DNA of 64,000 nucleotides from Pseudomonas sp. KBW05 (GCF_003852405.1 NZ_QAJM01000009.1:234563-298562), one strand, 5' to 3'; positions 31,434 to 41,503 are shown, numbered from the stretch's first letter. The notes: a model not told the origin generated them from the letters alone. Made by a program: numbers and translations.

Positions 31434-34025
31434 ATGGCATCGCGTAAATTTGGACTCAACCTGGTGATCGTGCTGGCAATTGCCGCACTGTTCACCGGCT
31501 TCTGGGCGCTGATCAACCGCCCGGTCACCACCCCCAACTGGCCTGAACAGATCTCCGGTTTCTCCTACTCGCCGTTCCAGCAAGGCCAGTACCCGCAGAA
31601 AAACCAGTTCCCAACCGACGACCAGATGCGCCAGGACCTGGCGATCATGAGCAAGCTGACGGACAACATCCGGACCTACTCAGTCGATGGCACCCTGGGC
31701 GACATCCCCAAGCTCGCCGAAGAGTTCGGCCTGCGCGTGACCCTGGGGATCTGGATCAGTCCGGACCTGGAACGCAACGAGCGGGAAATCCAGCGCGCCA
31801 TCGAAATCGCCAACAACTCGCGCAGTGTGGTGCGCGTCGTGGTCGGTAACGAAGCCGTGTTCCGCAAGGACATCACGCCTGAAGACCTGATTGTGCTGCT
31901 GGATCGGGTACGCGCGGCCGTCAAAGTGCCGGTCACGACATCCGAGCAATGGGACATCTGGGAAAAGAACCCGCAACTGGCCAAGCACGTCGACCTGATC
32001 GCCGCGCACATCCTGCCGTTCTGGGAATACATTCCGATGGACAAGGCCGGCCAGTACGTACTGGACCGCGCCAAGGACCTGAAGAAATTGTTCCCGAAAA
32101 AGCCGCTGCTGCTGTCGGAGGTTGGCTGGCCGAGCAACGGCCGCATGCGCGGTGGCAATGAAACGTCACCGGCCGACCAGGCGATTTACCTACGCACACT
32201 GGTGAATAAACTCAATCGCCAGGGCTACAACTACTTCGTGATCGAGGCCTTCGATCAGCCGTGGAAAGTCAGCGATGAAGGCTCGGCCGGCGCTTACTGG
32301 GGCGTATTCAACGCCGCGCGCCAGCAGAAATTCAACTTTGAAGGGCCGGTCGTCGCGATCCCGCAATGGCGCGTACTCGCCATCGGTTCGGTGGTGCTCG
32401 CCCTGCTGTCGCTGACCCTGCTGATGATCGACGGCTCGGCGCTGCGCCAGCGTGGCCGCACCTTCCTGACCTTTATCGCGTTCCTCTGCGGTTCGGTGCT
32501 GGTGTGGATCGGTTACGACTACAGCCAGCAATACAGCACCTGGTTCAGTGTCACCGTGGGTATCCTCTTGGCGCTCGGCGCCCTCGGCGTGTTTATCGTG
32601 TTGCTGACCGAAGCCCACGAACTGGCCGAAGCGGTGTGGACTCACAAGCGTCGGCGTGAATTCCTGCCGGTTGAAGGGGACTCGGACTACCGTCCGAAGG
32701 TGTCGATCCACGTGCCGTGCTACAACGAGCCGCCGGAGATGGTCAAACAGACCCTCGACGCCCTGGCAGCCCTCGATTACCCGGACTACGAAGTCCTGAT
32801 CATCGACAACAACACCAAAGACCCAGCCGTTTGGGAACCGGTGCGCGACTACTGCGAAACCCTCGGCCCGCGCTTCAAGTTTTTCCACGTCGCGCCCCTG
32901 GCCGGATTCAAGGGGGGCGCGTTGAACTACCTGCTGCCGCACACCGCCAAGGATGCCGAAGTGATCGCGGTGATCGACTCGGACTACTGCGTGTCGCCCA
33001 ACTGGCTCAAGCACATGGTGCCGCACTTCGCCGACCCGAAAATCGCCGTGGTGCAGTCGCCGCAGGACTACCGCGACCAGAACGAAAGCACCTTCAAGAA
33101 GCTCTGCTACGCGGAATACAAAGGCTTCTTCCATATCGGCATGGTCACCCGCAACGACCGTGACGCGATCATCCAGCACGGCACCATGACCATGACCCGT
33201 CGTTCGGTGCTCGAAGAACTCGGCTGGGCCGACTGGTGCATCTGTGAAGACGCCGAACTGGGCCTACGCGTATTCGAGAAAGGCCTGTCGGCGGCGTATT
33301 ACCACGACAGCTACGGCAAGGGCCTGATGCCGGACACCTTTATCGACTTCAAGAAACAGCGTTTCCGCTGGGCCTACGGTGCGATCCAGATCATCAAGCG
33401 TCACACCGCCAGCCTGTTGCGGGGCAAAGACACCGAGCTGACCCGTGGCCAGCGCTATCACTTCCTCGCGGGCTGGTTGCCGTGGGTGGCGGACGGCATG
33501 AACATCTTCTTCACCGTGGGCGCACTGTTGTGGTCGGCGGCGATGATCATCGTGCCGACGCGGGTCGATCCGCCGCTGCTGATTTTCGCGATCCCGCCGT
33601 TGGCGTTGTTCGTGTTCAAAGTGGGCAAGATCGTGTTCCTGTACCGTCGCGCCGTGGGCGTGAACCTCAAGGACGCGTTCTGCGCGGCCCTGGCCGGCCT
33701 GGCGTTGTCCCACACCATCGCCAAGGCGGTGCTGTATGGCTTCTTCACCAGCAGTATTCCGTTCTTTCGCACACCGAAAAATGCGGATAACCACGGCTTC
33801 TGGGTCGCGATTTCCGAAGCCCGCGAAGAAATGTTCATCATGCTGCTGTTGTGGGGCGCCGCGCTGGGGATCTACCTGGTGCAGGGCCTGCCGAGCAATG
33901 ACATTCGCTTCTGGGTGGTGATGCTGCTGGTGCAATCGCTGCCGTATGTGGCGGCGCTGATCATGGCGTTCCTGTCGTCGTTGCCGAAACCTTCGGTAGT
34001 CGCGGAGCCCGCACCCGCTGCGTAA
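31434..34025 (+). CDS. Membrane GH17-GT2 glucan synthase (NdvB-like)
   Basis: The 863-residue protein joins two enzymes. After an N-terminal membrane anchor (residues 8-28) comes a periplasmic GH17-like domain with the acid/base GNEAVF and the nucleophile signature LSEVGWPSNG, seen in beta-1,3-glucanases. Further membrane segments and a cytoplasmic GT2 domain follow: VPCYNEPPE, DSDYC, EDAELG and QRFRWAYG, the D, DxD, ED and QxxRW motifs of processive synthases. More membrane helices close the protein. It most resembles NdvB-type beta-1,3-glucan synthases that make cyclic periplasmic glucans; the product here is inferred. I chose the ATG at 31434. A strong terminator follows. Confidence 0.87.
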   Translation: MASRKFGLNLVIVLAIAALFTGFWALINRPVTTPNWPEQISGFSYSPFQQGQYPQKNQFPTDDQMRQDLAIMSKLTDNIRTYSVDGTLGDIPKLAEEFGLRVTLGIWISPDLERNEREIQRAIEIANNSRSVVRVVVGNEAVFRKDITPEDLIVLLDRVRAAVKVPVTTSEQWDIWEKNPQLAKHVDLIAAHILPFWEYIPMDKAGQYVLDRAKDLKKLFPKKPLLLSEVGWPSNGRMRGGNETSPADQAIYLRTLVNKLNRQGYNYFVIEAFDQPWKVSDEGSAGAYWGVFNAARQQKFNFEGPVVAIPQWRVLAIGSVVLALLSLTLLMIDGSALRQRGRTFLTFIAFLCGSVLVWIGYDYSQQYSTWFSVTVGILLALGALGVFIVLLTEAHELAEAVWTHKRRREFLPVEGDSDYRPKVSIHVPCYNEPPEMVKQTLDALAALDYPDYEVLIIDNNTKDPAVWEPVRDYCETLGPRFKFFHVAPLAGFKGGALNYLLPHTAKDAEVIAVIDSDYCVSPNWLKHMVPHFADPKIAVVQSPQDYRDQNESTFKKLCYAEYKGFFHIGMVTRNDRDAIIQHGTMTMTRRSVLEELGWADWCICEDAELGLRVFEKGLSAAYYHDSYGKGLMPDTFIDFKKQRFRWAYGAIQIIKRHTASLLRGKDTELTRGQRYHFLAGWLPWVADGMNIFFTVGALLWSAAMIIVPTRVDPPLLIFAIPPLALFVFKVGKIVFLYRRAVGVNLKDAFCAALAGLALSHTIAKAVLYGFFTSSIPFFRTPKNADNHGFWVAISEAREEMFIMLLLWGAALGIYLVQGLPSNDIRFWVVMLLVQSLPYVAALIMAFLSSLPKPSVVAEPAPAA

Positions 34026-34043
34026 AAACTTGCGCAATGCACT

Positions 34044-34069
34044 AAACGGCGGCCTCTGGCCGCCGTTTT
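34044..34069 (+). terminator. Rho-independent terminator after the glucan synthase gene
   Basis: AAACGGCGGCC and GGCCGCCGTTT form an 11-base perfect stem with a 3-base loop, followed by a further T, 19 bases after the stop. Confidence 0.85.
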
Positions 34070-34134
34070 GCTATAAGATAACGGCCGTTTTGCAAGACTA
34101 GGCCTGCACCAATGTTTCATGTGAAGCAGGTCTA

Positions 34135-34223
34135 TGTGGGAGCGGGCTTGCTCGCGAATGCGGTGTGTCAGCCACACATTCATTGACGGATGCACCGCAT
34201 TCGCGAGCAAGCCCGCTCCCACA
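34135..34223. repeat. REP inverted pair upstream of dapE
   Basis: The same subtype as at 23086 (TGTGGGAGCGGGCTTGCTCG ends), in outward-TGTGGGA arrangement. The loop sequence GTGTGTCAGCCACACAT is also shared with that element, which suggests recent copies of one source. Confidence 0.9.
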
Positions 34224-34278
34224 TTGGATCTGCGCCACTTTACGTCCTGCGCCCATTACCGCTTCCCGGAGTTTTCCC

Positions 34279-35430
34279 ATGACGGCCCATGCCGACCTTT
34301 CGCCGACCCTTCAACTTGCCATCGACCTGATCCGTCGCCCCTCGGTGACGCCGATCGACGCCGATTGCCAGAAGCTGATGATGCAGCGCCTGGGCGACGC
34401 CGGTTTTGCGCTTGAGCCGATGCGCATCGAAGACGTGGACAACTTCTGGGCCACCCACGGCAAGCACGAAGGCCCGGTGCTGTGCTTCGCCGGTCACACC
34501 GACGTGGTCCCCACCGGCCCGGTGCAGGCCTGGCAGAACGATCCGTTCGACGCGTTGATCGACGACAACGGCATGCTTTGCGGGCGTGGCGCGGCAGACA
34601 TGAAAGGCAGCCTGGCAGCCATGCTGGTGGCGTCCGAGCGTTTCGTCACCGACTACCCGGACCACAAGGGCTCGGTGGCCTTCCTGATCACCAGCGATGA
34701 AGAAGGCCCGGCGCACCACGGCACCAAGGCCGTGATCGAACGCCTGGCCGCGCGCAAGGAGCGCCTGGACTGGTGCATCGTCGGTGAACCATCGAGCACC
34801 ACGCTGGTGGGTGATGTGGTCAAGAACGGCCGTCGCGGCTCCCTCGGCGCTACCCTGACCGTACGCGGCGTGCAAGGCCACGTGGCCTACCCGCACCTGG
34901 CGAAGAACCCGATCCACCTGGCCGCACCGGCCCTGGCCGAACTGGCCGCCGAACATTGGGACGACGGCAACACCTTTTTCCCGCCGACCAGCTTCCAGAT
35001 CTCCAACCTGAACTCCGGCACCGGCGCCACCAACGTGATTCCCGGTGACCTGACGGCGGTGTTCAACTTCCGCTTCTCCACCGAGTCCACCGTCGAAGGC
35101 CTGCAACAGCGTGTGGCGGCGATCCTCGACAAGCACGGCCTTGACTGGCATGTGGAATGGGCGCTGTCGGGCCTGCCGTTCCTCACCGAACCGGGCGCGT
35201 TGCTGGATGCGGTCTCGGCCAGCATCAAGGCGATCACCGGGCGTGAGACCAAGGCGTCCACCAGCGGCGGCACCTCGGATGGGCGTTTCATCGCCACCCT
35301 CGGCACCCAGGTGGTTGAACTGGGTCCGGTCAACGCGACGATCCACCAGGTCAACGAGCGCATTCTGGCCAGTGACCTCGACGTGCTGACCGAAATCTAC
35401 TACCAGACCCTGATCAAGTTGCTCGCCTGA
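34279..35430 (+). CDS. dapE: Succinyl-diaminopimelate desuccinylase
   Basis: DapE hydrolyses N-succinyl-LL-diaminopimelate to LL-diaminopimelate and succinate. The 383-residue protein is an M20 family dizinc hydrolase. Metal and catalytic residues lie in [19 protein letters not shown] and [10 protein letters not shown], and the dimerisation domain is inserted in the middle. I chose the ATG at 34279 ([11 protein letters not shown]) with GGAG upstream; the longer frame runs back through the REP element. Its stop overlaps the rlmA start (TGATG), so the two are coupled. With dapC and dapD it completes the succinylase branch in this window. Confidence 0.96.
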   Translation: MTAHADLSPTLQLAIDLIRRPSVTPIDADCQKLMMQRLGDAGFALEPMRIEDVDNFWATHGKHEGPVLCFAGHTDVVPTGPVQAWQNDPFDALIDDNGMLCGRGAADMKGSLAAMLVASERFVTDYPDHKGSVAFLITSDEEGPAHHGTKAVIERLAARKERLDWCIVGEPSSTTLVGDVVKNGRRGSLGATLTVRGVQGHVAYPHLAKNPIHLAAPALAELAAEHWDDGNTFFPPTSFQISNLNSGTGATNVIPGDLTAVFNFRFSTESTVEGLQQRVAAILDKHGLDWHVEWALSGLPFLTEPGALLDAVSASIKAITGRETKASTSGGTSDGRFIATLGTQVVELGPVNATIHQVNERILASDLDVLTEIYYQTLIKLLA

Positions 35431-36239
35431 TGCTCGCTTGCCCCATTTGCAGCGCCCCGCTCAACGCGGTGGACAATGGTGTCGCGTGCCCCGCCGGGCA
35501 CCGTTTCGACCGCGCGCGCCAGGGTTATCTGAACCTGTTGCCGGTGCAGCACAAGAACAGCCGCGACCCGGGCGACAACCTCGCCATGGTCGAGGCACGC
35601 CGCGACTTCCTCAACGCCGGGCACTACGCCCCGGTGGCCAAGCGCCTGGCCGAACTAGCCGCTGAACGTGCCCCGGCGCGCTGGGTGGACATCGGTTGTG
35701 GCGAGGGTTACTACACCGCGCAAATCGCCGACGCCCTGCCCCGGGCGGACGGCTACGCGCTGGACATCTCCAGGGAAGCGGTCAAGCGTGCGTGCAAGCG
35801 CAATCCGGCGCTGACCTGGTTGATCGCCAGCATGGCCCGCGTGCCATTGGCCTCAGGCAGTTGCCAGTTCCTGGCCAGCGTTTTCAGCCCGTTGGACTGG
35901 GAAGAGGCCAAGCGCCTGCTCAGCCCTGGTGGCGGCCTGATGAAAGTAGGCCCGACCAGCGGCCACCTGATGGAACTGCGCGAACGCCTGTACGACGAAG
36001 TACGCGAGTACACCGACGACAAGCACCTGGCCCTGGTGCCGGACGGCATGAGCCTGGCCCACAGTGAAACCCTGGCGTTCACCCTGAGCCTGGCCGAGCC
36101 CAAAGACCGCGCCAACCTGCTGGCCATGACCCCCCACGGCTGGCGCGCCAGCGCCGAGCGGCGCAGCGAAGTGATCGAGGCGGCCGAGCCGCTGTCTGTC
36201 ACCGTGTCGATGCGCTACGACTATTTCGTGCTTCAATAA
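35430..36239 (+). CDS. rlmA: 23S rRNA (guanine745-N1)-methyltransferase
   Basis: RlmA methylates G745 in hairpin 35 of 23S rRNA. The 269-residue protein begins with a zinc-binding knuckle (CPICSAPL, then CPAGHRFD) that helps bind rRNA. A SAM-dependent methyltransferase domain follows, with WVDIGCGEGYYTAQIA as motif I. The start codon overlaps the dapE stop by one base. The zinc knuckle plus the HKNSRDPGDN segment distinguish RlmA from other methyltransferases. The related TlrB modifies G748, but it belongs to Gram-positive bacteria. Confidence 0.9.
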   Translation: MLACPICSAPLNAVDNGVACPAGHRFDRARQGYLNLLPVQHKNSRDPGDNLAMVEARRDFLNAGHYAPVAKRLAELAAERAPARWVDIGCGEGYYTAQIADALPRADGYALDISREAVKRACKRNPALTWLIASMARVPLASGSCQFLASVFSPLDWEEAKRLLSPGGGLMKVGPTSGHLMELRERLYDEVREYTDDKHLALVPDGMSLAHSETLAFTLSLAEPKDRANLLAMTPHGWRASAERRSEVIEAAEPLSVTVSMRYDYFVLQ

Positions 36240-36287
36240 CCGACTTTTCCGCGAATGGATTTTCGAATCCCGCAACGAGGAACATCC

Positions 36288-36665
36288 ATGCGCCAACCCG
36301 ATATCGAGATTTACCTGAAGGACGCCGACGTCGACTACAAAGCCGTCGCCGCTTGGCTGGGCGCCGCCCTGGGCCCGTGCACCGACTGGGTCCAGAAAGG
36401 CCAGACCTACAAGTGCAAGGCCGGCAACGTGCCCGTCACCTGGCTGCCCAAGGCTGTAGGCAAATGGAACAGCCTGTACCTGGAAAGCGACCAGACCCCG
36501 TGGGACGACGACATCGCCTGCGCCCGCGCCGCGTTTGCTGCGCTGAACGTCGAAGTGCGTTGCGCGCCGGGGACGTGGGTTGAGGAAGAAGGTGAGGAAA
36601 GCGCGGATCGCTGGATGCGCATCAGCGCGGATGGCGAAGAAGAAATCACCTGGAAAACTGCATAA
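36288..36665 (+). CDS. Conserved protein of unknown function
   Basis: I do not recognise this 125-residue protein. It is acidic, with no signal peptide or membrane segment, and is probably cytoplasmic. It has several tryptophans and a very acidic C-terminal third (EEEGEESADRW). I chose the ATG at 36288 because GAGG lies eight bases upstream. It has the codon use of its neighbours and follows rlmA by 48 bases, so cotranscription with dapE-rlmA is likely. The REP pair after its stop marks the end of this plus-strand run. Confidence 0.75.
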   Translation: MRQPDIEIYLKDADVDYKAVAAWLGAALGPCTDWVQKGQTYKCKAGNVPVTWLPKAVGKWNSLYLESDQTPWDDDIACARAAFAALNVEVRCAPGTWVEEEGEESADRWMRISADGEEEITWKTA

Positions 36666-36690
36666 ACCCTGAGTTGTGAACCCAATCAAC

Positions 36691-36780
36691 TGTGGGAGCG
36701 GGCTTGCTCGCGAAGGCGGTGGTTCAGTCAACATCTATTGTGACTGACGCACCGCCTTCGCGAGCAAGCCCGCTCCCACA
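36691..36780. repeat. REP inverted pair between convergent genes
   Basis: TGTGGGAGCGGGCTTGCTCG ends in outward arrangement with the inner bases CGCGAAGGCGGT and its complement. It is the same subtype as at 23086, with a different loop, and ends 18 bases before the cold-shock gene stop. Confidence 0.9.
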
Positions 36781-36797
36781 TGGGTTCAGCGGTGATC

Positions 36798-37007
36798 TTA
36801 GAGACCCACCACATCCTCCGCCTGCAACCCCTTCTCGCCGGTCACCACGGCGTATTCCACCTGCTGGCCTTCGGCCAACGAGCGGTGGCCATCACCGCGA
36901 ATGGCGCGGTAGTGCACAAACACATCCTTGCCATCATCACGCTGAATAAACCCATAACCCTTTGCATCGTTGAACCACTTCACATTGCCGGTTTCGCGCG
37001 TTGCCAT
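36798..37007 (-). CDS. Cold-shock domain protein
   Basis: This 69-residue protein is a single cold-shock domain that binds single-stranded RNA and DNA. Both RNA-binding motifs are present: RNP1 as KGYGFI near residue 16 and RNP2 as VFVHY near residue 29. I chose the ATG at 37007 ([14 protein letters not shown]) with GGGAG upstream; the open frame extends 95 codons further but only the last 69 are conserved. A good promoter lies at 37061-37088, giving a leader of about 47 bases. Pseudomonas has several paralogues, so I give no gene symbol. It is divergent from plsB. Confidence 0.95.
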   Translation of the reverse strand: MATRETGNVKWFNDAKGYGFIQRDDGKDVFVHYRAIRGDGHRSLAEGQQVEYAVVTGEKGLQAEDVVGL

Positions 37008-37060
37008 CTGTTTAACTCCCACATGCTTTTTATTGTTGAGTCGCTCGCATTGAACTGCCG

Positions 37061-37088
37061 AGTATAAGACAGGCTCCAAAACGATCAA
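37061..37088 (-). promoter_or_regulatory. Sigma-70 promoter of the cold-shock gene
   Basis: On the minus strand TTGATC, 16 bases, TATACT matches the sigma-70 consensus at 4 and 5 of 6 positions. Its start would fall near 37054. Confidence 0.65.
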
Positions 37089-37188
37089 CTCAAGTTTACA
37101 TCGCTGCTTTTTTGCCGATTTTCGGCGAATACGGCACACTACCCGCCCGAGCGCCTGCTCGGTTTTTCCCACTTGAAGCAGCACGCCT

Positions 37189-39708
37189 ATGACCCGCTCC
37201 CCGTTCCGCCGTCTGGTGTTTGGCACCTTGCGCCGACTGTTGTACCTCTGGGTTCGCTCGGAGACGATCAACCAGTCGTCCCTTACCCTCAACCTGGACC
37301 GCAGCCGGCCGGTGTTCTACGTCCTGCAATCGCCCTCCCTCACCGAATTGGCCGTGGTCGATGCCGAGTGCACCAAGGCCGGCCTGCCGCGCCCGGTACT
37401 GCCGGTCGCGGTGGGACCGCTGATGGAGCCTGCGGCGTTCTTCTACCTCACGCCCGAGCCGGACTGGCTCGGCCGCCAGGACAAGCGCGGCGCGCCACCC
37501 ACCCTGACCCGCCTGGTCAACACCCTCACCGAGCACGTCGAAGAGAATGCACAAATCATTCCGGTCAGCGTGTTCTGGGGGCAGTCGCCCGAGAGCGAGT
37601 CCAGCCCATGGAAGCTGCTGTTCGCCGACAGCTGGGCGGTCACTGGGCGCCTGCGGCGCTTGCTGAGCATCCTGATCCTCGGTCGCAAGACCCGTGTGCA
37701 ATTCTCCGCGCCTATCAACCTGCGTGAATTGATCGAGCACAATAAAGGTCACGAACGCACGGTGCGCATGGCCCAACGGATCCTGCGGGTGCACTTTCGC
37801 AACCTGAAGACCGCCGTGATCGGCCCCGACCTGTCCCACCGGCGCAACCTGGTCAAAGGCCTGGTCAACATGCCGCTGGTACGCCAGGCCATCCTGGATG
37901 AGGCCGAACGGGAAAAAATCAGCCCGGAAAAAGCCAAGGCCCAGGCCCTGCGCTACGGCAATGAGATCGCCTCGGACTACACCTACACCGCGATTCGCTT
38001 CCTCGAAGTGGTGTTGAGCTGGTTCTGGAACAAGATCTACGACGGCATCAAGGTCAATAACATCGAAGGCGTGCAAAAGGTTGCCCAGGGCTACGAGGTG
38101 ATCTACGTGCCGTGCCACCGCAGCCATATCGACTACCTGCTGCTCTCCTACCTGCTGTTCAAGAACGGCCTGACCCCGCCGCACATCGCCGCCGGCATCA
38201 ACCTGAACATGCCGGTGATCGGCAGCCTGCTGCGCCGCGGCGGTGCGTTTTTCATGCGCCGCACGTTCAAGGGCAACCCGCTGTACACCTCGGTGTTCAA
38301 CGAATACCTGCACACCCTGTTCACCAAAGGCTTCCCGGTGGAGTACTTCGTCGAAGGCGGGCGCTCGCGTACCGGGCGCATGCTGCAACCGAAGACGGGC
38401 ATGCTGGCAATCACCCTGCGCAGCTTCCTGCGCTCTTCGCGCATGCCCATCGTGTTCGTACCGGTGTACATCGGCTACGAGCGCGTGCTCGAAGGCCGTA
38501 CCTACCTCGGCGAACTGCGCGGCGCGAGCAAGAAGAAAGAATCGATCTTCGATATTTTCAAAGTGGTCGGCGCGCTCAAGCAGCGTTTTGGCCAAGTTGC
38601 GGTCAACTTCGGCGAGCCGATCAAACTGGCCGAGTTCCTCGACAGTGAACAACCGGACTGGCGCAGCCAGGAGCTGGGCCCGAACTACAAGCCGGCCTGG
38701 CTCAACGAAACCACGAACCGCCTTGGTGAACAGGTGGCTCGCCACTTGAACGAAGCCGCCGCGGTGAACCCGGTGAACCTGGTGGCCCTGGCGCTACTGT
38801 CCACCACCCGCCTGGCCTTGGATGAACAGGCCATGGCGCGCCAATTGGACCTGTACCTGGCGCTGTTGCGCCGCGTGCCCTACTCGCCCCACACCACCTT
38901 GCCCGAAGGTGATGGCCTGGCGCTGATAAAACACGTCAAGGACATGGACCTGCTGTCGGAACAGAGCGACGCCCTCGGCAAGATTCTGTACCTGGACGAG
39001 CAAAACGCTGTCCTGATGACCTACTACCGCAACAACGTATTGCACATCTTCGCGTTGCCGGCGTTGCTGGCGAGTTTCTTCCAGAGCAGCTCGCGCATGA
39101 GCCGCGAACAGATCCTGCGCTACACCCACGCGCTGTACCCGTACCTGCAATCGGAGCTGTTTATCCGCTGGTCGTTGGAGGAGCTGGACACCGTGGTCGA
39201 TCAATGGCTGGACGCCTTTGTCGAACAGGGCCTGCTGCGCTTCGAGAACAACGTGTTCCTGCGCCCGGCGCCCAGCTCGCGGCACTTTGTGTTGCTGACG
39301 CTGCTGTCCAAGAGCATCGCCCAGACCCTGCAACGCTTCTACATGGCGATCTCGCTGCTGCTCAACAGCGGCCAGAACAGCATCAGCGCCGAGGAACTGG
39401 AAGATCTGTGCACAGTGATGGCCCAGCGCCTGTCGATCCTGCACGGCCTCAACGCCCCGGAGTTCTTCGACAAGAGCCTTTTCCGACATTTTATCCAGAC
39501 GTTGCTGGAGCAAGATGTGCTGCGCCGCGATGAAGCCGGTAAGTTGAGCTACCACGACCTGCTCGGCGAACTGGCCGAAGGCGCCGCCAAGCGCGTGTTG
39601 CCGGCGGAGATTCGCCTGTCGATCCGCCAAGTCGCGCTGCACCGCGTCGATGGTGCGGCGGAAGCGCCGGTCGAGCCTGACGCGCCCATTTCCGAAGAAG
39701 TCCGCTAG
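37189..39708 (+). CDS. plsB: Glycerol-3-phosphate 1-O-acyltransferase PlsB
   Basis: PlsB puts the first acyl chain on sn-glycerol-3-phosphate at the inner membrane, starting phospholipid synthesis upstream of CdsA. The 839-residue protein shows the four acyltransferase blocks in order: [11 protein letters not shown] near residue 307 with the catalytic His and Asp, then [16 protein letters not shown] and VPVYIGYE. The length is normal for the large gammaproteobacterial enzyme. It is divergent from the cold-shock gene. A hairpin follows its stop, then a small lipoprotein gene. Confidence 0.96.
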   Translation: MTRSPFRRLVFGTLRRLLYLWVRSETINQSSLTLNLDRSRPVFYVLQSPSLTELAVVDAECTKAGLPRPVLPVAVGPLMEPAAFFYLTPEPDWLGRQDKRGAPPTLTRLVNTLTEHVEENAQIIPVSVFWGQSPESESSPWKLLFADSWAVTGRLRRLLSILILGRKTRVQFSAPINLRELIEHNKGHERTVRMAQRILRVHFRNLKTAVIGPDLSHRRNLVKGLVNMPLVRQAILDEAEREKISPEKAKAQALRYGNEIASDYTYTAIRFLEVVLSWFWNKIYDGIKVNNIEGVQKVAQGYEVIYVPCHRSHIDYLLLSYLLFKNGLTPPHIAAGINLNMPVIGSLLRRGGAFFMRRTFKGNPLYTSVFNEYLHTLFTKGFPVEYFVEGGRSRTGRMLQPKTGMLAITLRSFLRSSRMPIVFVPVYIGYERVLEGRTYLGELRGASKKKESIFDIFKVVGALKQRFGQVAVNFGEPIKLAEFLDSEQPDWRSQELGPNYKPAWLNETTNRLGEQVARHLNEAAAVNPVNLVALALLSTTRLALDEQAMARQLDLYLALLRRVPYSPHTTLPEGDGLALIKHVKDMDLLSEQSDALGKILYLDEQNAVLMTYYRNNVLHIFALPALLASFFQSSSRMSREQILRYTHALYPYLQSELFIRWSLEELDTVVDQWLDAFVEQGLLRFENNVFLRPAPSSRHFVLLTLLSKSIAQTLQRFYMAISLLLNSGQNSISAEELEDLCTVMAQRLSILHGLNAPEFFDKSLFRHFIQTLLEQDVLRRDEAGKLSYHDLLGELAEGAAKRVLPAEIRLSIRQVALHRVDGAAEAPVEPDAPISEEVR

Positions 39709-39717
39709 ATTGAATAA

Positions 39718-39740
39718 GGCGCCGGGCTGTTTCCGGCGCC
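39718..39740 (+). terminator. GC-rich hairpin after plsB
   Basis: GGCGCCGG and CCGGCGCC form a perfect 8-base stem with a 7-base loop 10 bases after the plsB stop. No T-run follows, so it may only stabilise or attenuate the transcript. Confidence 0.4.
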
Positions 39741-39759
39741 GCTGACAAGGAGCTGCACC

Positions 39760-40161
39760 ATGAAAAAGATCATCCTCCTGGGCCTCACCGCCCTGCTCGG
39801 AGCCTGCCAAACCATGACGCCCGCACCCAAGGCCAGCCTCGATGGCGAAGTGTTCTACCTGCAACGCATCGCCCTGCCGCCAACCGCCACCTTGAGCGTC
39901 AGCCTGCAAGACGTGTCCCTGGCCGACGCACCGGCGGTGACCCTCGCCGAACAGAAAGGCCCGGTCAAAGGCCAGGTGCCGCTGCCGTTTCACCTGAGCT
40001 ACGACCCGGCCCAGGTCAAGCCTGGCCACAGCTACTCGGTCAGCGCTCGCATCGAAGTGGACGGCAAGCTAATGTTTATCACCACCGAACGGCACTCTGT
40101 GCAGCTCAACGGCCAGGATCCACAACCGCTGCGCCTGCGCGTCGATGCTGTGGCCCACTGA
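39760..40161 (+). CDS. YbaY-type lipoprotein
   Basis: The 133-residue precursor has a lipoprotein signal with the lipobox LLGAC and cysteine at residue 16. The mature part contains the YbaY/type III secretion pilotin-like beta sandwich pattern (GEVFYLQRIALPPTATLSVSLQDVS), found in many stand-alone envelope lipoproteins. No specific function is established for this group. It starts 51 bases after plsB and the next gene lies 22 bases downstream, so the two small envelope genes are likely cotranscribed. Confidence 0.85.
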   Translation: MKKIILLGLTALLGACQTMTPAPKASLDGEVFYLQRIALPPTATLSVSLQDVSLADAPAVTLAEQKGPVKGQVPLPFHLSYDPAQVKPGHSYSVSARIEVDGKLMFITTERHSVQLNGQDPQPLRLRVDAVAH

Positions 40162-40183
40162 ACTCGATCAAAAGGAAGCGCCC

Positions 40184-40873
40184 ATGCTCCGTAACTCCCT
40201 TCGCTTTACTGCCCTGTGTGCCGGCCTGCTGCTGGGGGCCAACGCCATGGCGCTGGACCTCTCCAGCCTGTCCCAGGGCGACGCTTCCGGCGGCCTCAAG
40301 GACGCACTGACCCAAGGCGCGCAGATCGCCGTGAAACAACTGGGGGTGCCGGGTGGTTTCAGCAACAACCCGGAGGTGAAGATCGGCCTGCCAGGCAAGT
40401 TGGGCAAAGTGGCTGACAAGCTGAAAATGTTCGGCATGGGCGACCAGGTCACACAACTGGAAACCAGCATGAACAAAGCCGCTGAATCCGCCGTGACCCA
40501 GGCCCAGCCGATCCTGGTCAATGCCGTGAAAAACATGAGCGTGACCGACGCCAAGGGCATCCTCAGCGGCGGCCAGGACTCGGCCACCCAGTACCTGAAC
40601 AAAAGCAGCCGTGAACAGATCCGCGCCAAGTTCCTGCCGATCGTGAAAGCGGCGACCGACAAGGTCGGCGTGGCCCAGCAATACAACGCCCTGGCTGGCA
40701 AGGCCGCAGCCTTTGGCGCCGTGGATGCCAAGAGCGCCAACGTCGAGAACTACGTGACCGAACAGGCGCTGGATGGTTTGTTCAAGATGATTGCGCAGCA
40801 GGAAGAGACCATTCGCAAGAACCCGGCGGCGGCAGCCACCAGTTTGGCGAAGAAGGTGTTTGGCGCGCTGTAA
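40184..40873 (+). CDS. DUF4197 family exported protein
   Basis: The 229-residue product has a signal peptide with a probable cleavage after residue 23 (NAMA before LDLSS) and a helical mature region with the DUF4197 pattern (GGLKDALTQGAQIAVKQLG and the Ser-Arg-rich middle). The family is periplasmic and of unknown function. I chose the ATG at 40184 with AAGGAAG upstream, 13 codons inside the longest frame, which would otherwise overlap the lipoprotein gene. It is the last gene before a convergent exporter gene. Confidence 0.85.
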   Translation: MLRNSLRFTALCAGLLLGANAMALDLSSLSQGDASGGLKDALTQGAQIAVKQLGVPGGFSNNPEVKIGLPGKLGKVADKLKMFGMGDQVTQLETSMNKAAESAVTQAQPILVNAVKNMSVTDAKGILSGGQDSATQYLNKSSREQIRAKFLPIVKAATDKVGVAQQYNALAGKAAAFGAVDAKSANVENYVTEQALDGLFKMIAQQEETIRKNPAAAATSLAKKVFGAL

Positions 40874-40883
40874 GCGTTGAACG

Positions 40884-40910
40884 GATCGCTCCCTGCAACG
40901 GGGAGCGATC
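40884..40910. terminator. Hairpin between convergent DUF4197 and LysE genes
   Basis: GATCGCTCCC and GGGAGCGATC form a perfect 10-base stem with a 7-base loop. It reaches the stop codon of the minus-strand gene. T-runs are weak on both strands. Confidence 0.5.
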
Positions 40911-41503
40911 TAATGCAAGACCGACTCAGCCAACCGCCCCACCATCAACGTGGCAAAGCAGCCAATGGCAATCGACGTCGCACGGTTGATCTTCAACGGC
41001 GTCAGCCAGGCCTTCTGAATCCCTTCGAAACGACTGCCCAGCACGATCCAGGCAGACCCTACCGGTATCACCACCAGCGCCAACGTGGCCATAAAGCCGG
41101 CATAACCTGGCAACGTGGCAAAGGCGCCGACCGGCGCGATGAACGACACGATCAACAGGCCCTTGGGGTTCATGACCGTCAGCCAGAAGAAATACGGCCC
41201 GGAGAAACGGTCACCGCCTGCATCGACGGTGCTGTTCTTGCGCTGCCAGAGCTTGTACGAGACATACAGCAGGTAACAGGCCGCCGCCAGTTGCGTCGCC
41301 TTCAGCGCCCACGGCGAGAACGCCGCCAGATACAGCAGCGCCACACCCCACAGCGAGACTTGCAGCAGGTAGGCCAGGCACTCGATAAACGCGAGCGTCC
41401 AGGAGGCGCGATAGCCGAACAACACACCTGCGCGAAACAGCAGGGTGTTGGTCGGGCCAGGGGCAAGCAATAACAACATCAGGGCTGAAACGGTGGCCAA
41501 CAT
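40910..41503 (-). CDS. LysE family exporter
   Basis: The 197-residue protein is a small inner-membrane transporter of the LysE/RhtB type with about six membrane segments. The early APGPTNTLLFRAG segment corresponds to the family's PGP motif, and MNPKGLL is the second conserved loop. Members export amino acids or related small molecules; the substrate here is unknown. The start at 41503 lies 2 bases after the RND permease stop, so it is the last gene of the pump operon. The longest frame runs upstream inside the pump gene and is not conserved. Confidence 0.88.
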   Translation of the reverse strand: MLATVSALMLLLLAPGPTNTLLFRAGVLFGYRASWTLAFIECLAYLLQVSLWGVALLYLAAFSPWALKATQLAAACYLLYVSYKLWQRKNSTVDAGGDRFSGPYFFWLTVMNPKGLLIVSFIAPVGAFATLPGYAGFMATLALVVIPVGSAWIVLGSRFEGIQKAWLTPLKINRATSIAIGCFATLMVGRLAESVLH

